NCBI GenBank assembly: GCA_030686995.1
Contig: CM060709.1
Location: 268,937,057 to 269,001,056, forward strand
Direction of reading: 5' to 3'
DNA: 64,000 bases
DNA from: Artemisia argyi
Lineage: Eukaryota > Streptophyta > Magnoliopsida > Asterales > Asteraceae
Part shown: positions 1 through 10,257 of the stretch, in pieces
Position numbering within the stretch: the first letter of the stretch is position 1
Layout: each line of letters starts with the position of its first letter
Notes under the pieces: model-generated
Databases searched by the model: none
What the model was told of the DNA's origin: nothing
The model's input: only the letters and a program-made list of their open reading frames with translations
Program-made: the position numbers and the translations under genes

Positions 1-1721
1 TTTTTTTTTAACAAATCTATAACCAAACTTTCTTATGACAGCTTGCGAATGTATGAATTTAAAACTTAGTCATATATATTCCAAAGTTATGACTAAATTT
101 GACTTTCTTAACTAATTAGTTTGCAGGTGAGCCTGAATTTAGTGTAAATAACTCTTGTAATTTAACTTTAGAATTAGAGCTCTTGTCATGAATAACTTCT
201 CATAAAAAATTTGTTGAGATGATCTTCTTTCAGGTGATGGTCGATTTTCAGTTGAAATATCATGAGAAGACTTCTAAACTTCCAAAATTTGATGTTTGTG
301 GGCATTTTTTATAGCGATATTGTAGAGGAAGTTGAGTATGAAGTGGTGAGAAGGTGGTTTTGATTCCACATTCAATGGGCACTTTTTTACTTCTTGCATT
401 GTATGAAATGGGTTGAAGCACCCCGTCCGTTAGGTAGCAGTGGCGAATCAAATTGGTGTACTAAACAGTAAACACATCAAGGCTCATGAATATAGGTGGG
501 TCGTTCTTCGGCGTCACCAAAATTGTTCCAAGCATGTTTTCTTTAAAAGTCAAAGATATTGCTGTTGCTAGGTGTTTTTAGCTTTAATTTCAATATTAGT
601 CCCTCTCAGTGAAGTTTTCTATTATATACTCCGTATCTTATATGGATACATGATGTTTGCACCTGGTATTCTTGATAAGACACTTTTTAAGGTGCACTTG
701 ATTCAGCTCTTGAAGATGGTCATGTATGTGTTCCGTAAATCTACAAACAAATAATACTTCAAAATTTGTGACCTACAAGAGAATTATGTGCCTTGGAAAA
801 GATGTTGTTGCATTACATTCATCAAAGATCAACAGGGTGGACCTAAGGGCCATCTTTTATACTAATCATTGTTTATGTCATCTTCAATATGTGTTGGTAT
901 TGAAGTTCTTAACATTTGAAATATGGACTTTTTCGGTTTTGTTAGCTGGTTGATGAAATATCTTTTGAGATAGAAATTTGTAGAATCTGCTGGAGTCTAC
1001 AAATGAATAATCTTATAATTGATACGGAAGGATAGCAATAATGACACGAACATGAAAAACCAATGTTTTAATAACCGGTTTTTTAATTGACCCGATCGAG
1101 CCACTGGGTTACGGTTCAACATGTTTAGCCGGTGGTTCAACCGGATTTTCAGATGTGTTTAAATTATAAAGACATGTGGAGTTGGGTCAAATTGTTTTCT
1201 AATATATAAAAATACATTATTCAAGAATATTAAAAAAACTCTCGTGCGTTTTTGGGCATTATAACTACACATACTTGAGCTCTCTTAATCATATAATATA
1301 AAATTTAAAACATATATAAAACAAAACAAAAATACAATTATTTGTTTTTAAATAAATAAAAATACATTATTAAAAAAAATAGGAAAAAAGCCGCGCGTGC
1401 ACGGGCATTATAACTAGTAAACAAATGGAGTAATATGTTAATTTGAGGCCCAACAGTAAAAAAGACAGTTTTTTTTTTTCTTTTTTTTTTATCACTCGAC
1501 CTCGGAGACACATCTCAAACAAACGGGTTACAATTTAGAACACGTAGAAAAAATTCCCAGCAGCAACGCGGCTTGCGCCAACCTGCTTGTTCTATATATA
1601 TATACTAAAATAGCTGACACTTGCCGATCATTTGTATAATAATAATCGAAAATTTTTTAGCCCGTTAATGGGCTTTCATTGATCCACCAAATAGCCCATC
1701 ACCCTCGTAGGTGTTTCTTTA
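1..1721. other. AT-rich intergenic DNA, no gene recognised
   Basis: Short open frames exist here but none has a recognisable motif, exon-like continuation or coding-type composition. Around 1065-1150 there is a patch with repeated CCGGT and GGTTCAACCGG words that looks like a piece of an old repeat. At 1390-1410 a GC-rich palindromic patch (core CGTGCACG) is followed by ACTAGT, which resembles a Helitron 3' end, but no matching 5' end could be fixed. Nothing else can be supported. Confidence 0.5.
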
Positions 1722-1919
1722 CTATTCCCCCGTCTCAAAATTATTGTCTATATTTTTTTTTTGGATGTCTCAAAATAATTGTCCACTTTCTTTTTTGAGT
1801 AAAAACTAGAGAATAAAATAAGAGAATATTCTCTTTAAGTGGTTGAAAACTAAAGTAACCCTACTTTTATTAAACTATGTGATTTCTCTCTCATGACAAT
1901 AATTTTGAGACAAAATGAG
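1722..1919. mobile_element. Stowaway-like MITE (198 bp)
   Basis: A perfect 17-bp inverted repeat, GTCTCAAAATTATTGTC, lies at 1732-1748 with its reverse complement at 1895-1911. The outer ends are more degenerate, and TA dinucleotides flank the element at 1720-1721 and 1920-1921. Length, TA target and the CCCCGTCTC-type end fit Tc1/mariner-derived Stowaway elements. There is no coding capacity. The ends are placed by eye and could shift by a few bases. Confidence 0.75.
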
Positions 1920-2817
1920 TATAATACACAAACGTTCTTATCGTAAACCGACAATATCCCCTTCAGAAAAAATAACAAGAAGACAAATTGACTTCACCCA
2001 ACTAAAATTCAACCGACACTAAAACCTGATTATACATACTCCCGCTACAACTTAAAACAAAAGTATGTTCTCAAAAGAAAAAATGCCAAAAAAACAAACA
2101 TTGGAGTCACAACATTAATCAAATAAACAACTCTTTCTTTTAAATGTTTTGCCGCAAAATGATATCTTACTATAATAACTAATAAAAATAAATTGAAAAG
2201 ATTATCTTGACACAAAAAAACGTCATAAAAAGCCCCACCGCAACGCGGCGTAATTTCTTGTTTATTACTAATACTAATAAGATTAGTGATAAGAAACAAC
2301 AATTTAAGGTTGTTGGTCTAAGTATAGAGTATGGGCTGAAAAGGGGTACGAGCTTAGATCAGAACCCATTCCTTGTTACATCAGTTTAGCCGGCTAATGT
2401 TGAAATCCATCTACTGTCATAACTATAACATGGGGATATTGGTATTAAATATACTTGCATCAGAAACAAAGTTAATGTTGCGGTTTAGGAAATCCTGTAA
2501 CCACGACGATGTTGACAATATCATTTAAGGCGTCGCTGCATTAACGACACGAAATAGCTCGCCGTGAAGCATGTCGCAAGATGTTACTTACACGTTATGA
2601 TTGAGCTAAGATTGATATTTCGAAGAAGTCAATAGATTTGCAAGTATTGACAATTGTTCTCACACGATTTTGTTAAATGTTATACTTATAACTTATATAA
2701 TCCGCATATGTGCCACACCATCTATATAGAAATCTAGACCTCTATTTAGTAACATAATACGGAGTACTTCACTAACATTTTCCTTAAAGCTTCATCCTCA
2801 ACTAAGTGATAGATAAT
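1920..2817. other. Intergenic DNA downstream of the neprosin gene
   Basis: AT-rich sequence with no supported gene. It contains the 3' flank and probable 3' UTR of the neprosin gene, which is read from the minus strand and ends at 2818. A GC-rich hairpin word CCGCAACGCGG lies near 2238 and is unexplained. Confidence 0.4.
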
Positions 2818-5800
2818 TCATGGGCACCTTGGATTATTACGACTACCCGGACCTCCGTAATAGAACACAGGTTCGGGTACACCATCCTTCCGTAAATACT
2901 GATCGTAACAATCCCACTCGTCAGTGCTAGTAAAAAGGAATTCGGGATGCTTTAGTTCTTGAGAATTTTCTTCTATCAACATTTTGATGATCGTTCCTGA
3001 CGACACAAAAAAGTCAACTGTCTGTCCACTGCCCATTCCCGTTGATGTGTGTCCAGGATGGGTTCCAACTTTTGGGCTGCAGACTTCACCTCCCCACTGG
3101 ACTAACGTTCCTTGATATTTTAGTCTATGGAGAATCTCTCCAGGCCAATATCCTATTTCCACATCGTTGAATGTTAACCACCAGTTATGTTTGTATGGAT
3201 CCTACACACATCATAAAATTTTACATTTGTAAGAATCTAAGTTTGTAAATAAAATATGTCACACTTGTAAGAACCATAAAACTTGACATCTAGCTAACTT
3301 TTAACATATTAAAATTAAAAGAATATTATCAAGATAGATAAACCAAATATATCAAAATTCTTACTGACCACAGAAATTTGTATGCTAATATCAGATCCAT
3401 AATAGTCAGTAATATCTGCGCCAAGAAAGACATCATCGGCTATTTGAACGAATCCAGGACAATTGAGATCAAAGCATCCTGTGTTTTGCATACCATCAAC
3501 CTATGAAACACGTCCATACAAAAGCTTATTGGCGGTTAAATATATAGCCTTGAAAGATGCCTCATATATATTGTGTTAGAACTTACTGTCCAGTATGCGA
3601 ATAAATGAGTTTTAGCATCATTATAAGCACGTGGATTTACCTGATAACATCAAATATTTTAGTCTATAAAACACTATGACATCAACTAATAAAAGGCGAT
3701 AAATGTAATGTAGTACTACGGAGTAATACTTACTGCCCATCCTGCTTCTATTGTATCAAATGATCGTAAAGGACCATTCCTAATCATAACTTGAGAGCTA
3801 CTATAGTCATCATTCGACTCAACAAAAGGATTGAACACTTTGATGTTGGCTTTAGCTCCTGAGTAACTGAATCCTGCCGTTATCACCACTGAAAACTATA
3901 GGTATATGTTAGAAAATACATAATAATAAAACATGTGTATGAGGTTGATCAAGAAGATTGAGGTGGTAGCATACTGAGTGATTCGCGTTTGTAATCTCAT
4001 TCCTGCGACGCATTGTATTAGTTTGATAGTTCTTTGATGGTCTACGAATTGGGATTGTTCCGTTTGGGCAACGTCCATACTTGTGCCATGTTTGGGATGG
4101 TACCTTGGAGGAACTAACTGAGTTTTGCAATGTCTTCATTTGTTTACTTGCTGAATGCAGATGCGACTTCATCTAATAAATTCAACAACATATGATAATA
4201 TTCTATCAACTAACCAAAGCTGAGACGGACCTAGGATTTTAGAAGGGTGTTGCAATTATTTTACAAAGGGATCTTGAACAAAACTTTTTATTTTTATTTT
4301 TATCCTAAGTACTAACTAAACGTTTTATTTTATTTTATTTTTCTTTAGCTATTGATATCATGTTTTAACATTATTCTTGTTTAATAGCACGAAATGACTC
4401 TTGAGAAAAATGTTTTTCAGGATATGTTTATTTAAATTTTTAAAAATAATTGCATGCGTCGTTGCTATATCTACAATCTCAAAACCCATCTGGCCGTGCT
4501 TTTATTTTTAAATTTATATTCATGTTAATAACAATTTAGCCGTATTTAATTTTAAAATCGTGTACGCACGAGTTAAACTTATAAAGAGGAATAACGCGAG
4601 TTAAACTTATAGAGAGGAATAACAGAGTGAAAAAAATCACACCCGCACATTTGAGATGCATATACAAAAATAGATAGATCTCTCCTTTAATTTCATCCCC
4701 TTATTGGAATATGTAGCTAAAATTTCTCCTCGTTTTTATCATTTCAAATTTTCTTTCATTAGCTAATCAAAATATTCGAATTAAACTCTTCAACTCATTG
4801 ATAAAAGTTTTTATTTTTTTATTTTTTATTTTTTTAATAAAAAGATTCATGGTCACCTTAACGTAAATGTATTTTTTCTATTTTTTTTTAAATCTATATT
4901 TATTATCTCTTAAAAGAAAGGTATATGGTTCACCATATGTTTTTAAGTAAAAAGGTGAACCCTTATCTGTATAATAATATTAAAGGCCATTTCTAATATT
5001 AGACGGTTTCACTTTGAAAAATCCTACAATTTTTTTTTTGTACGACTGCTATACCGTGTACTGCAATACATTTCTACCAAGAGTTCTATTTGACAGGTGA
5101 ATGTTTTTTGTGCGACTCAATTACCTTGTTGCCAAATGTCTTATTATATTTTTTTTAATGAAAAGTGGGATCATGGTTTACAATTTTTTTGCTAGACCGA
5201 CAATTGTACTTTTGCTACTACTGGCAGCTGAATATTTTTTTTGTTCGACCATTTTGTCTTTTTAGAAAAAAAAAACAAAAAATATCTCAAAAAAGTAAAA
5301 TATAAAAAAGTTTTGAAATCTTATTTTTATTGTTTCAAGAATTTTTTGTCTTTTTCAAAAAAAATACAAAACAATAGCATAAAATGCCAAGTCAGTTGCA
5401 CAGAAACAAACTAAATGGGACATTTAACAAAAAAGTTAATGAAATCGTACAATCTAGCCGTCGCTCAAAAAAAAATTAAAAATCGCATAGTATATATAAT
5501 ATATTGAACAAATTGAAAAGTGCGAGTGACATGTTTTTATACTTCGATTCTAATATTATTAATGAATAAAATAATAAATGTTTTCAAGTTAAAAATGCAA
5601 TTTAAGAGCCTAAAAGTTAAAAGGCACTTTAGCCTTTAAGGTGGTGGGTGAGTCATATATTTACTCAAGTCATGCTTTATATATGAGATAACTTTGTAGT
5701 ATATATACTATAAAATAATTAAGGCATGAGTTAACCACACCCTCCCTAAGCCACACCCCCCTATTTGACCAGCTACCACCGCTTGTACTGTCTGCATAAA

Positions 5801-6418
5801 AACCTGTATATTTTGACTAAAAATAGGTGGACCTCCCTGGTAGGGAGGGTGCGGTCAACACATCCCATAATTAATTGTCGCTCAAGAAAAGTTAGATAAG
5901 CTACATAAAGGACCAATATATATATATACCTGAATCGTATGGTTTTTGAGAGCTGGATGGTTAAAAGCCGGTTGTTTGTAGATGTCGACACAATCAATTA
6001 TATCTCCACCTTTAACCTATATAAACACTTTTAGTTAGTCGCGTACGTATTTACAAAAGACACGGACTCATATGAGCTAGAAGTGAGAAATTTGCTAGCA
6101 AACATTCCTTTTTAAACAAGTGCATGTTAGCATGTATACCACATTCCTTACAAATCACATATGCCTAAAATGTAATATCAAGATCATGAAATTTCAATCC
6201 TACAATAAAATACAAACTAATAAAAGAGTATGAGTACATGAACAACTATTGATATTTTGGATCTGATAAAAATACAAAGACTCAAGAACACGAACCCGAA
6301 CCCGAATAGTTTTTATTGCATGTTTTATAGGAATGCCTGTTTTTTCACTTTTTTGTAATGTGACAATGGATGTGCATGCTATGAGCAATAGAAAAACGTT
6401 TCTCAATTTGAATGCCAT
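2818..6418 (-). CDS. Neprosin-domain (DUF239) secreted peptidase-like gene, 7 exons
   Basis: Exons on the minus strand, in coding order: 6418-6292, 6009-5930, 4172-3975, 3888-3734, 3640-3587, 3500-3369, 3201-2818. Exon 1 encodes a signal peptide (MAFKLRNVFLLLIACTSIVT). Exon 2 has the activation-peptide signature IIDCVDIYKQPAFNHPALKN. Exon 3 has WHKYGRCPNGTIPIRR. Exons 4-7 form the neprosin domain, with TIEAGW, FAYWT, TGCFDLNCPGFVQ and LVQWGGEV. The glutamates in IEAGW and GGEV probably correspond to the catalytic pair described for Nepenthes neprosin. The summed exons give about 377 codons, a usual length for the family. Five of six junctions keep phase with GT-AG borders. Exon 3 ends in phase 0 while exon 4 needs phase 1, so one base is missing there. 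The exon 1 donor (GTGTTC) is weak and uncertain. The gene could be a recent pseudogene. Confidence 0.85.
4175..5929. other. Large (1.75 kb) intron of the neprosin gene
   Basis: Intron between exons 2 and 3, bounded by CAG|GTATAT (donor side, 5930) and TTATTAG (acceptor side, 4173). It is very AT-rich and holds no coding sequence. It contains a direct tandem duplication of about 27 bp (4569-4595 and 4597-4623), three loosely similar TTTTTTGTnCGAC words between 5030 and 5250, and a small MITE at 5723-5867. Confidence 0.7.
5723..5867. mobile_element. Short Tourist/PIF-like MITE inside the neprosin intron
   Basis: The left end reads GGCATGAGTTAACCACACCC and the right end, reverse-complemented, reads TGGGATGTGTTGACCGCACC. 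Both continue into CTCCCTA, giving imperfect inverted ends of about 28 bp. A possible 3-bp TAA target duplication flanks it (5720-5722 and 5868-5870). It lies about 60 bp inside the intron from the exon 2 donor. The superfamily is inferred from the TSD length only. Confidence 0.55.
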
Positions 6419-6472
6419 GATATGATATGGATAATGTAAAATTTTGTAAAAATGAACATGAAACATGGTGAC

Positions 6473-6481
6473 ATTTATATG
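6473..6481 (-). promoter_or_regulatory. Candidate TATA box of the neprosin gene
   Basis: The minus strand reads CATATAAATG about 55 nt upstream of the ATG at 6418, a normal distance for a short plant leader. This is motif and position only. Confidence 0.4.
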
Positions 6482-6697
6482 CAAGTTAACAGTGGGAATT
6501 GAATGATCATATCATGTTACAAACAAATGGATGATCAGATTATGTAATGCATGTTATGTACTTTGCCGTATTAATACTAGCTTTTCTACCACCTACTTAA
6601 AATTTATAAATGTTACTTTGAATTCTTGGTGACTAGCCTTGACTTCGAACAGACACGTGAGAAGATGAAGTGGAGTTAAAATAAATGATATGTTATA

Positions 6698-6893
6698 CTC
6701 TCTCTTTTTCATATTAAGTGTCCGCTAACATCACGCACAAAATTTTAGAAAATTCCACTAACTACACTTTTCACCGATCAAATATTATTTTTACCCACTA
6801 AAGTCTAATCTCATTGGTTGAAATAGAATATGGACACTTAATTTGAGACATCCAAAAATTCGATTGTGGATACTTAATATGAGACGGAGAAAG
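6698..6893. mobile_element. Stowaway-like MITE (196 bp) upstream of the neprosin gene
   Basis: The left end (CTCTCTCTTTTTCATATTAA then GTGTCC) and the reverse complement of the right end (CTTTCTCCGTCTCATATTAA then GTATCC) form imperfect terminal inverted repeats of about 26 bp. TA dinucleotides flank both sides (6696-6697, 6894-6895). The inner part is noncoding. It is related in type but not in sequence to the MITE at 1722-1919. Confidence 0.75.
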
Positions 6894-7073
6894 TAATATA
6901 CTTAGCTCAAATGCAGTTATTGTAACAAAAAATTAATGATATATAATTTGCACTTCTCACACTCATTTATTAAAACAAACACTTGGGTTTACACAAGTCA
7001 AACACTTCAAGCAAAAGGTTTTGCACACCTTTATTTTTGCTTACCCAATCAAAAGAAGAAAATGGTTCCTTAC

Positions 7074-7350
7074 TAAAAGACAAATAACATAGCGAGCAAA
7101 ATCTTGCTCTCCTATTGCTCGCCGAATTCAAAAGCACACAAAAAGTTTCTGTGCTAAAAGACAAACAACTGTTTTGCTCTCCCATAAATATGCTCGCCGA
7201 TTTAAAAAATGTGCTTAAAGACAAACAACATAGAGAGCAAAACCTTACTCTCCCATAAATACGCTCGCCGTCGATTTAAAAAATATGCTAAAAGGCAAGC
7301 AACATAGAGAGCAAAACCCTGCTCTCCCATAAATTTGTTCGCTGATTTCG
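7074..7350. repeat. Degenerate tandem repeat, unit about 70-75 bp, four copies
   Basis: Each unit has the order AAAGACAAACAACATAGAGAG, then AGCAAAACCTTGCTCTCCC, then ATAAATAYGCTCGCC, followed by an A/T-rich spacer. Copies begin near 7077, 7157, 7217 and 7292. Within a unit GAGCAA and TTGCTC can pair as a short hairpin. The repeat ends about 75 bp from the LTR of element D. It shows no coding features. Confidence 0.7.
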
Positions 7351-7423
7351 AAAATAAGGATGGTAATTGTATAGTTTGGCGAGCAAAGTTTCAGCGGGTA
7401 AGCTATTTTGCTCGCTCAAGGAG

Positions 7424-9114
7424 TGATGTGTTACGCATGTGTACAAGTTTTAAATTTATAAGGGTGAGAGTTATAGAAAGATTATGATGGTAAGTCGGGA
7501 TCATTCGCAGAGATTTGTCAGTGAATCTAAGTATAAGTATAAAAGTAAATCTAAAACGCAAGTAATAATGATTAATTAGATAATTCAAATGATTCAAACT
7601 ACACTTGCTCAGACTATTTTACTACTCTTGATAAGCATGATTCTGATAACTCTCTTTAACATGTTGGTTATAAAAATTAGATGGTGTTCTAATCTATTGT
7701 TCTTACAAGTTAAACCTTCGTCAAGATTTTAGTTCATAAAAACAAGCATTAAATTTAACCAATCAATTCAAGATCAATTCAGGTTTCATAAGGTTGGATT
7801 AACAATCTTAAACATAAAAATAATCTTTTGTTTTATCAAATAAGCTTAGGAAATGGTCAATACAAAAGATAACCGATCATAGAGAAAAAAGTTACAATTG
7901 ATTGTAAACTACTATTCTTTAAACCTATGAGGTGGTTTCCAATCAATCCAATTTGATAGACAAAAGCATTCTTATTACAATTACACTTTAGTTCCTTTGT
8001 TTAATCAAGAACAATGGGTAAAAACAATCATTCATAGACAAATGATTATAACTAGTTAAATAACAATAAATCTTTCGACCTAGGAAATTACTAATAACTA
8101 GTCAAACTTGATTTAACAAATGTCACTATGAAACTTAAGTATAATTGGATTTTAGAATTAACTTGAAATTGAATTAAAATATGTTATCACAATCATAGAC
8201 TAATCATTAAGTAACAAACATTATCTAAGCAAATGCACAAAGTTACTAGTCACTCATAGCAAACATGAATATAAACTCAGAATTTTGAATATTAGAAACA
8301 ATAATTAAAGTCTTACAATGATTGAAATGTGATTACAAATGTTAAAGTAATGATTCCCTAAGTGTTGGTGTTGACTTCTTGAGAGTTTGACTTCCAAATG
8401 TTGACTTCTTGGGATTCCAAAGTTTCCCGGACTTCTAAGGACGAATTTGAGAACTTTGAGATCGGTAGAGAGTTGATTGATGATTGATTAGTAATTGTGT
8501 CTTTCAAATGATTTCCAAAGGCTCTATTTATACTACTCCCAATCATAGGAACTTTAAATGCTGCAACTTGGCCTCCAAGGAGCTTGGAAGAACCTAGAAT
8601 ACCCATAGAAGAGCCTAGGATCGAGCTAAACTGAAATCATAAAATTAGAACGAGAGTTCCATTCGATCGGTTGCGGGTTGCATCCTATCGGATGGATTTT
8701 GTCATTTCCTCCAGCCGATCGGTTGGAGATGTCGTCCGATCGGTTGGAGATGTGCTATAATCAAAAACTTTGTCTATTGATGTTTGACTTGAATCTTTCT
8801 CCTATCTCGTTGGTTCTATGTCCAAACTTGATTATTTCTTTGTCTAGGAACTTGGAATGATGAATACTTGGACCCTCCTTCATTGAAATGCCTTACTGGA
8901 GTGGATCTTGATGTGAGAATCTTTGTACAATTGTAATTCCTTGTTTTCTTAATCAATCCTTTATTTTTTCTTCCTTTTTCATGTACTTGGCTACATATAC
9001 TTTTCAAACATACTTTGATGCGATTTAGTAACAAAAGCATATAAATATAACCAAATAACATATACAAAAGTATGATTAACACTGCTAAAAACATGCACAA
9101 TTTGAGCGTTATCA
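7424..9114 (-). mobile_element. Element D: 3' LTR (1.69 kb), Athila-like Ty3/gypsy
   Basis: On the minus strand the LTR starts TGATAACGCTCAAATT at 9114 and ends ACACATCA at 7424. It is preceded by a purine tract (AAGTGTGGGGAAATT, 9115-9129) as expected for a 3' LTR. A TATA box (TATAAATA, 8525-8532, minus sense) marks the U3/R area. Upstream of it in minus sense lie three copies of CGATCGGTTG (8664-8673, 8716-8725, 8737-8746) and one degenerate copy near 8684. The partner LTR lies beyond the right edge, so the left boundary rests only on the TG...CA rule. Confidence 0.7.
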
Positions 9115-9153
9115 AATTTCCCCACACTTAAACTTTGCTTGCCCTCAAGCAAA
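9115..9153 (-). promoter_or_regulatory. PPT and adjacent stem-loop of element D
   Basis: The purine tract AAGTGTGGGGAAATT abuts the LTR start at 9114. Just upstream (9134-9153) an 8-bp perfect stem TTTGCTTG/CAAGCAAA with a 4-nt loop is present. The same arrangement occurs in elements A (36790-36828) and B (39444-39485). Confidence 0.7.
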
Positions 9154-9909
9154 TCTAGAAGTAAAAATAATTATCGATATGGTACTCAAAGATGTTTAGG
9201 AAAAATGTGATGCAAATCTCTCAAGTACAAGTACAAGTTAGATACATCATTTTAAGCTTTATAAATGAAGCATCGAGATGTTTGGCAATACCCAAATGAT
9301 TTTCTTGCTAGATAAACATTACTAATCATCTCACGCAAAAGGAATGAATATAATTCACTCAAAACACTAATTTTTGGTGGAGTATAAAAGAGAAATCACA
9401 CTCATTGCTCAGTTATGATCTAAATATTACCATAGCCTTGTACAAGAAACATAACTACACCAACATGGCGTAAGCACCAAGTATACATATCAAAGCGGTC
9501 TTTTATTCGGGTTTAAGGTTTAATGGGTTAATTAGACTCATGTGCAAATAGCTTATGCAGAACATAATAGATCGCTGGCGTAAATTCTTGTATCACCAAA
9601 TAATGGATGGTCACCAAGGATAAACCTTAGTTCGCTGGCGCGTTATCTAGTTCCCCAAGGACTCGGATGGTCACTACATGTCAATACACTTAATAATTAC
9701 ACTAACTCAACGGGTAGGGATAAGGCATGGGATATGTTTTTAGAAAAGTTGATAATAAAGAATACACAATAATTAGTCAAAGTTTTTAAACGAAATGTTG
9801 CTAGCTACTTTGAATCACTATCATACAATCTTGATAAAACTCCATATTTGATTGACCAATAAATTATTTCATAGCTCATTGGCTATCCTTGTCACCTTAT
9901 AGTTACGAT

Positions 9910-9912
<3 letters not shown>

Positions 9913-9957
<45 letters not shown>
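9913..9957. repeat. Poly(T) run of 45 bases
   Basis: A pure T run between two related words, CACCTTATAGTTACGATGA on the left and CATCTTATAGTTGCAATGA on the right, suggesting a small duplication around it. It lies in noncoding DNA of element D. Its length may vary between reads. Confidence 0.9.
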
Positions 9958-9962
<5 letters not shown>

Positions 9963-10257
9963 AAACTCATATATCATCTTATAGTTGCAATGACTAATCA
10001 TTTTAATTTACTTTAATAACTGCTTGTGGAGTTTGCAACATTCTTTGTACTTCCATGATCTCCCACATAACATCCATATTGCAATATAGCTAGCAACCAA
10101 CCAAGACTTGACTAAAGGTAAGGCTAGGCTAAAAAGTGCAAAATCTTTATGTATTTATTTCTGGATTTATCAAAAGAAAAGATTGGCTCAGAAGGTGTAA
10201 CTAAGGGTATTTAGCGTTAAAAATAAACGCTAACAAAAGGGTTATATTGGTGGCTAA

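Larger units (their letters stand above)
9115..10257 (-). mobile_element. Element D internal 3' untranslated region (left part)
   Basis: Noncoding sequence between the PPT of D and the insertion point of element C. It aligns by eye with the 3' untranslated parts of elements A and B, for example the shared GGCGTAAGCACC word near 9469 and 39748 and the stem-loop next to the PPT. D resumes at 61234. The interrupted site carries GCTAA on the left and GTTAA on the right, an imperfect 5-bp target duplication of C. Confidence 0.7.

Noticed and set aside
260..953. Three short overlapping ORFs near the left edge
   Set aside because: No motif, exon signals or coding-like composition. Lengths are as expected by chance in AT-rich DNA.
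1391..1420. Helitron-like 3' end (GC-rich palindrome followed by ACTAGT)
   Set aside because: No 5' TC end with a matching family pattern could be fixed, and the CTRR end is ambiguous. Too weak to call an element.
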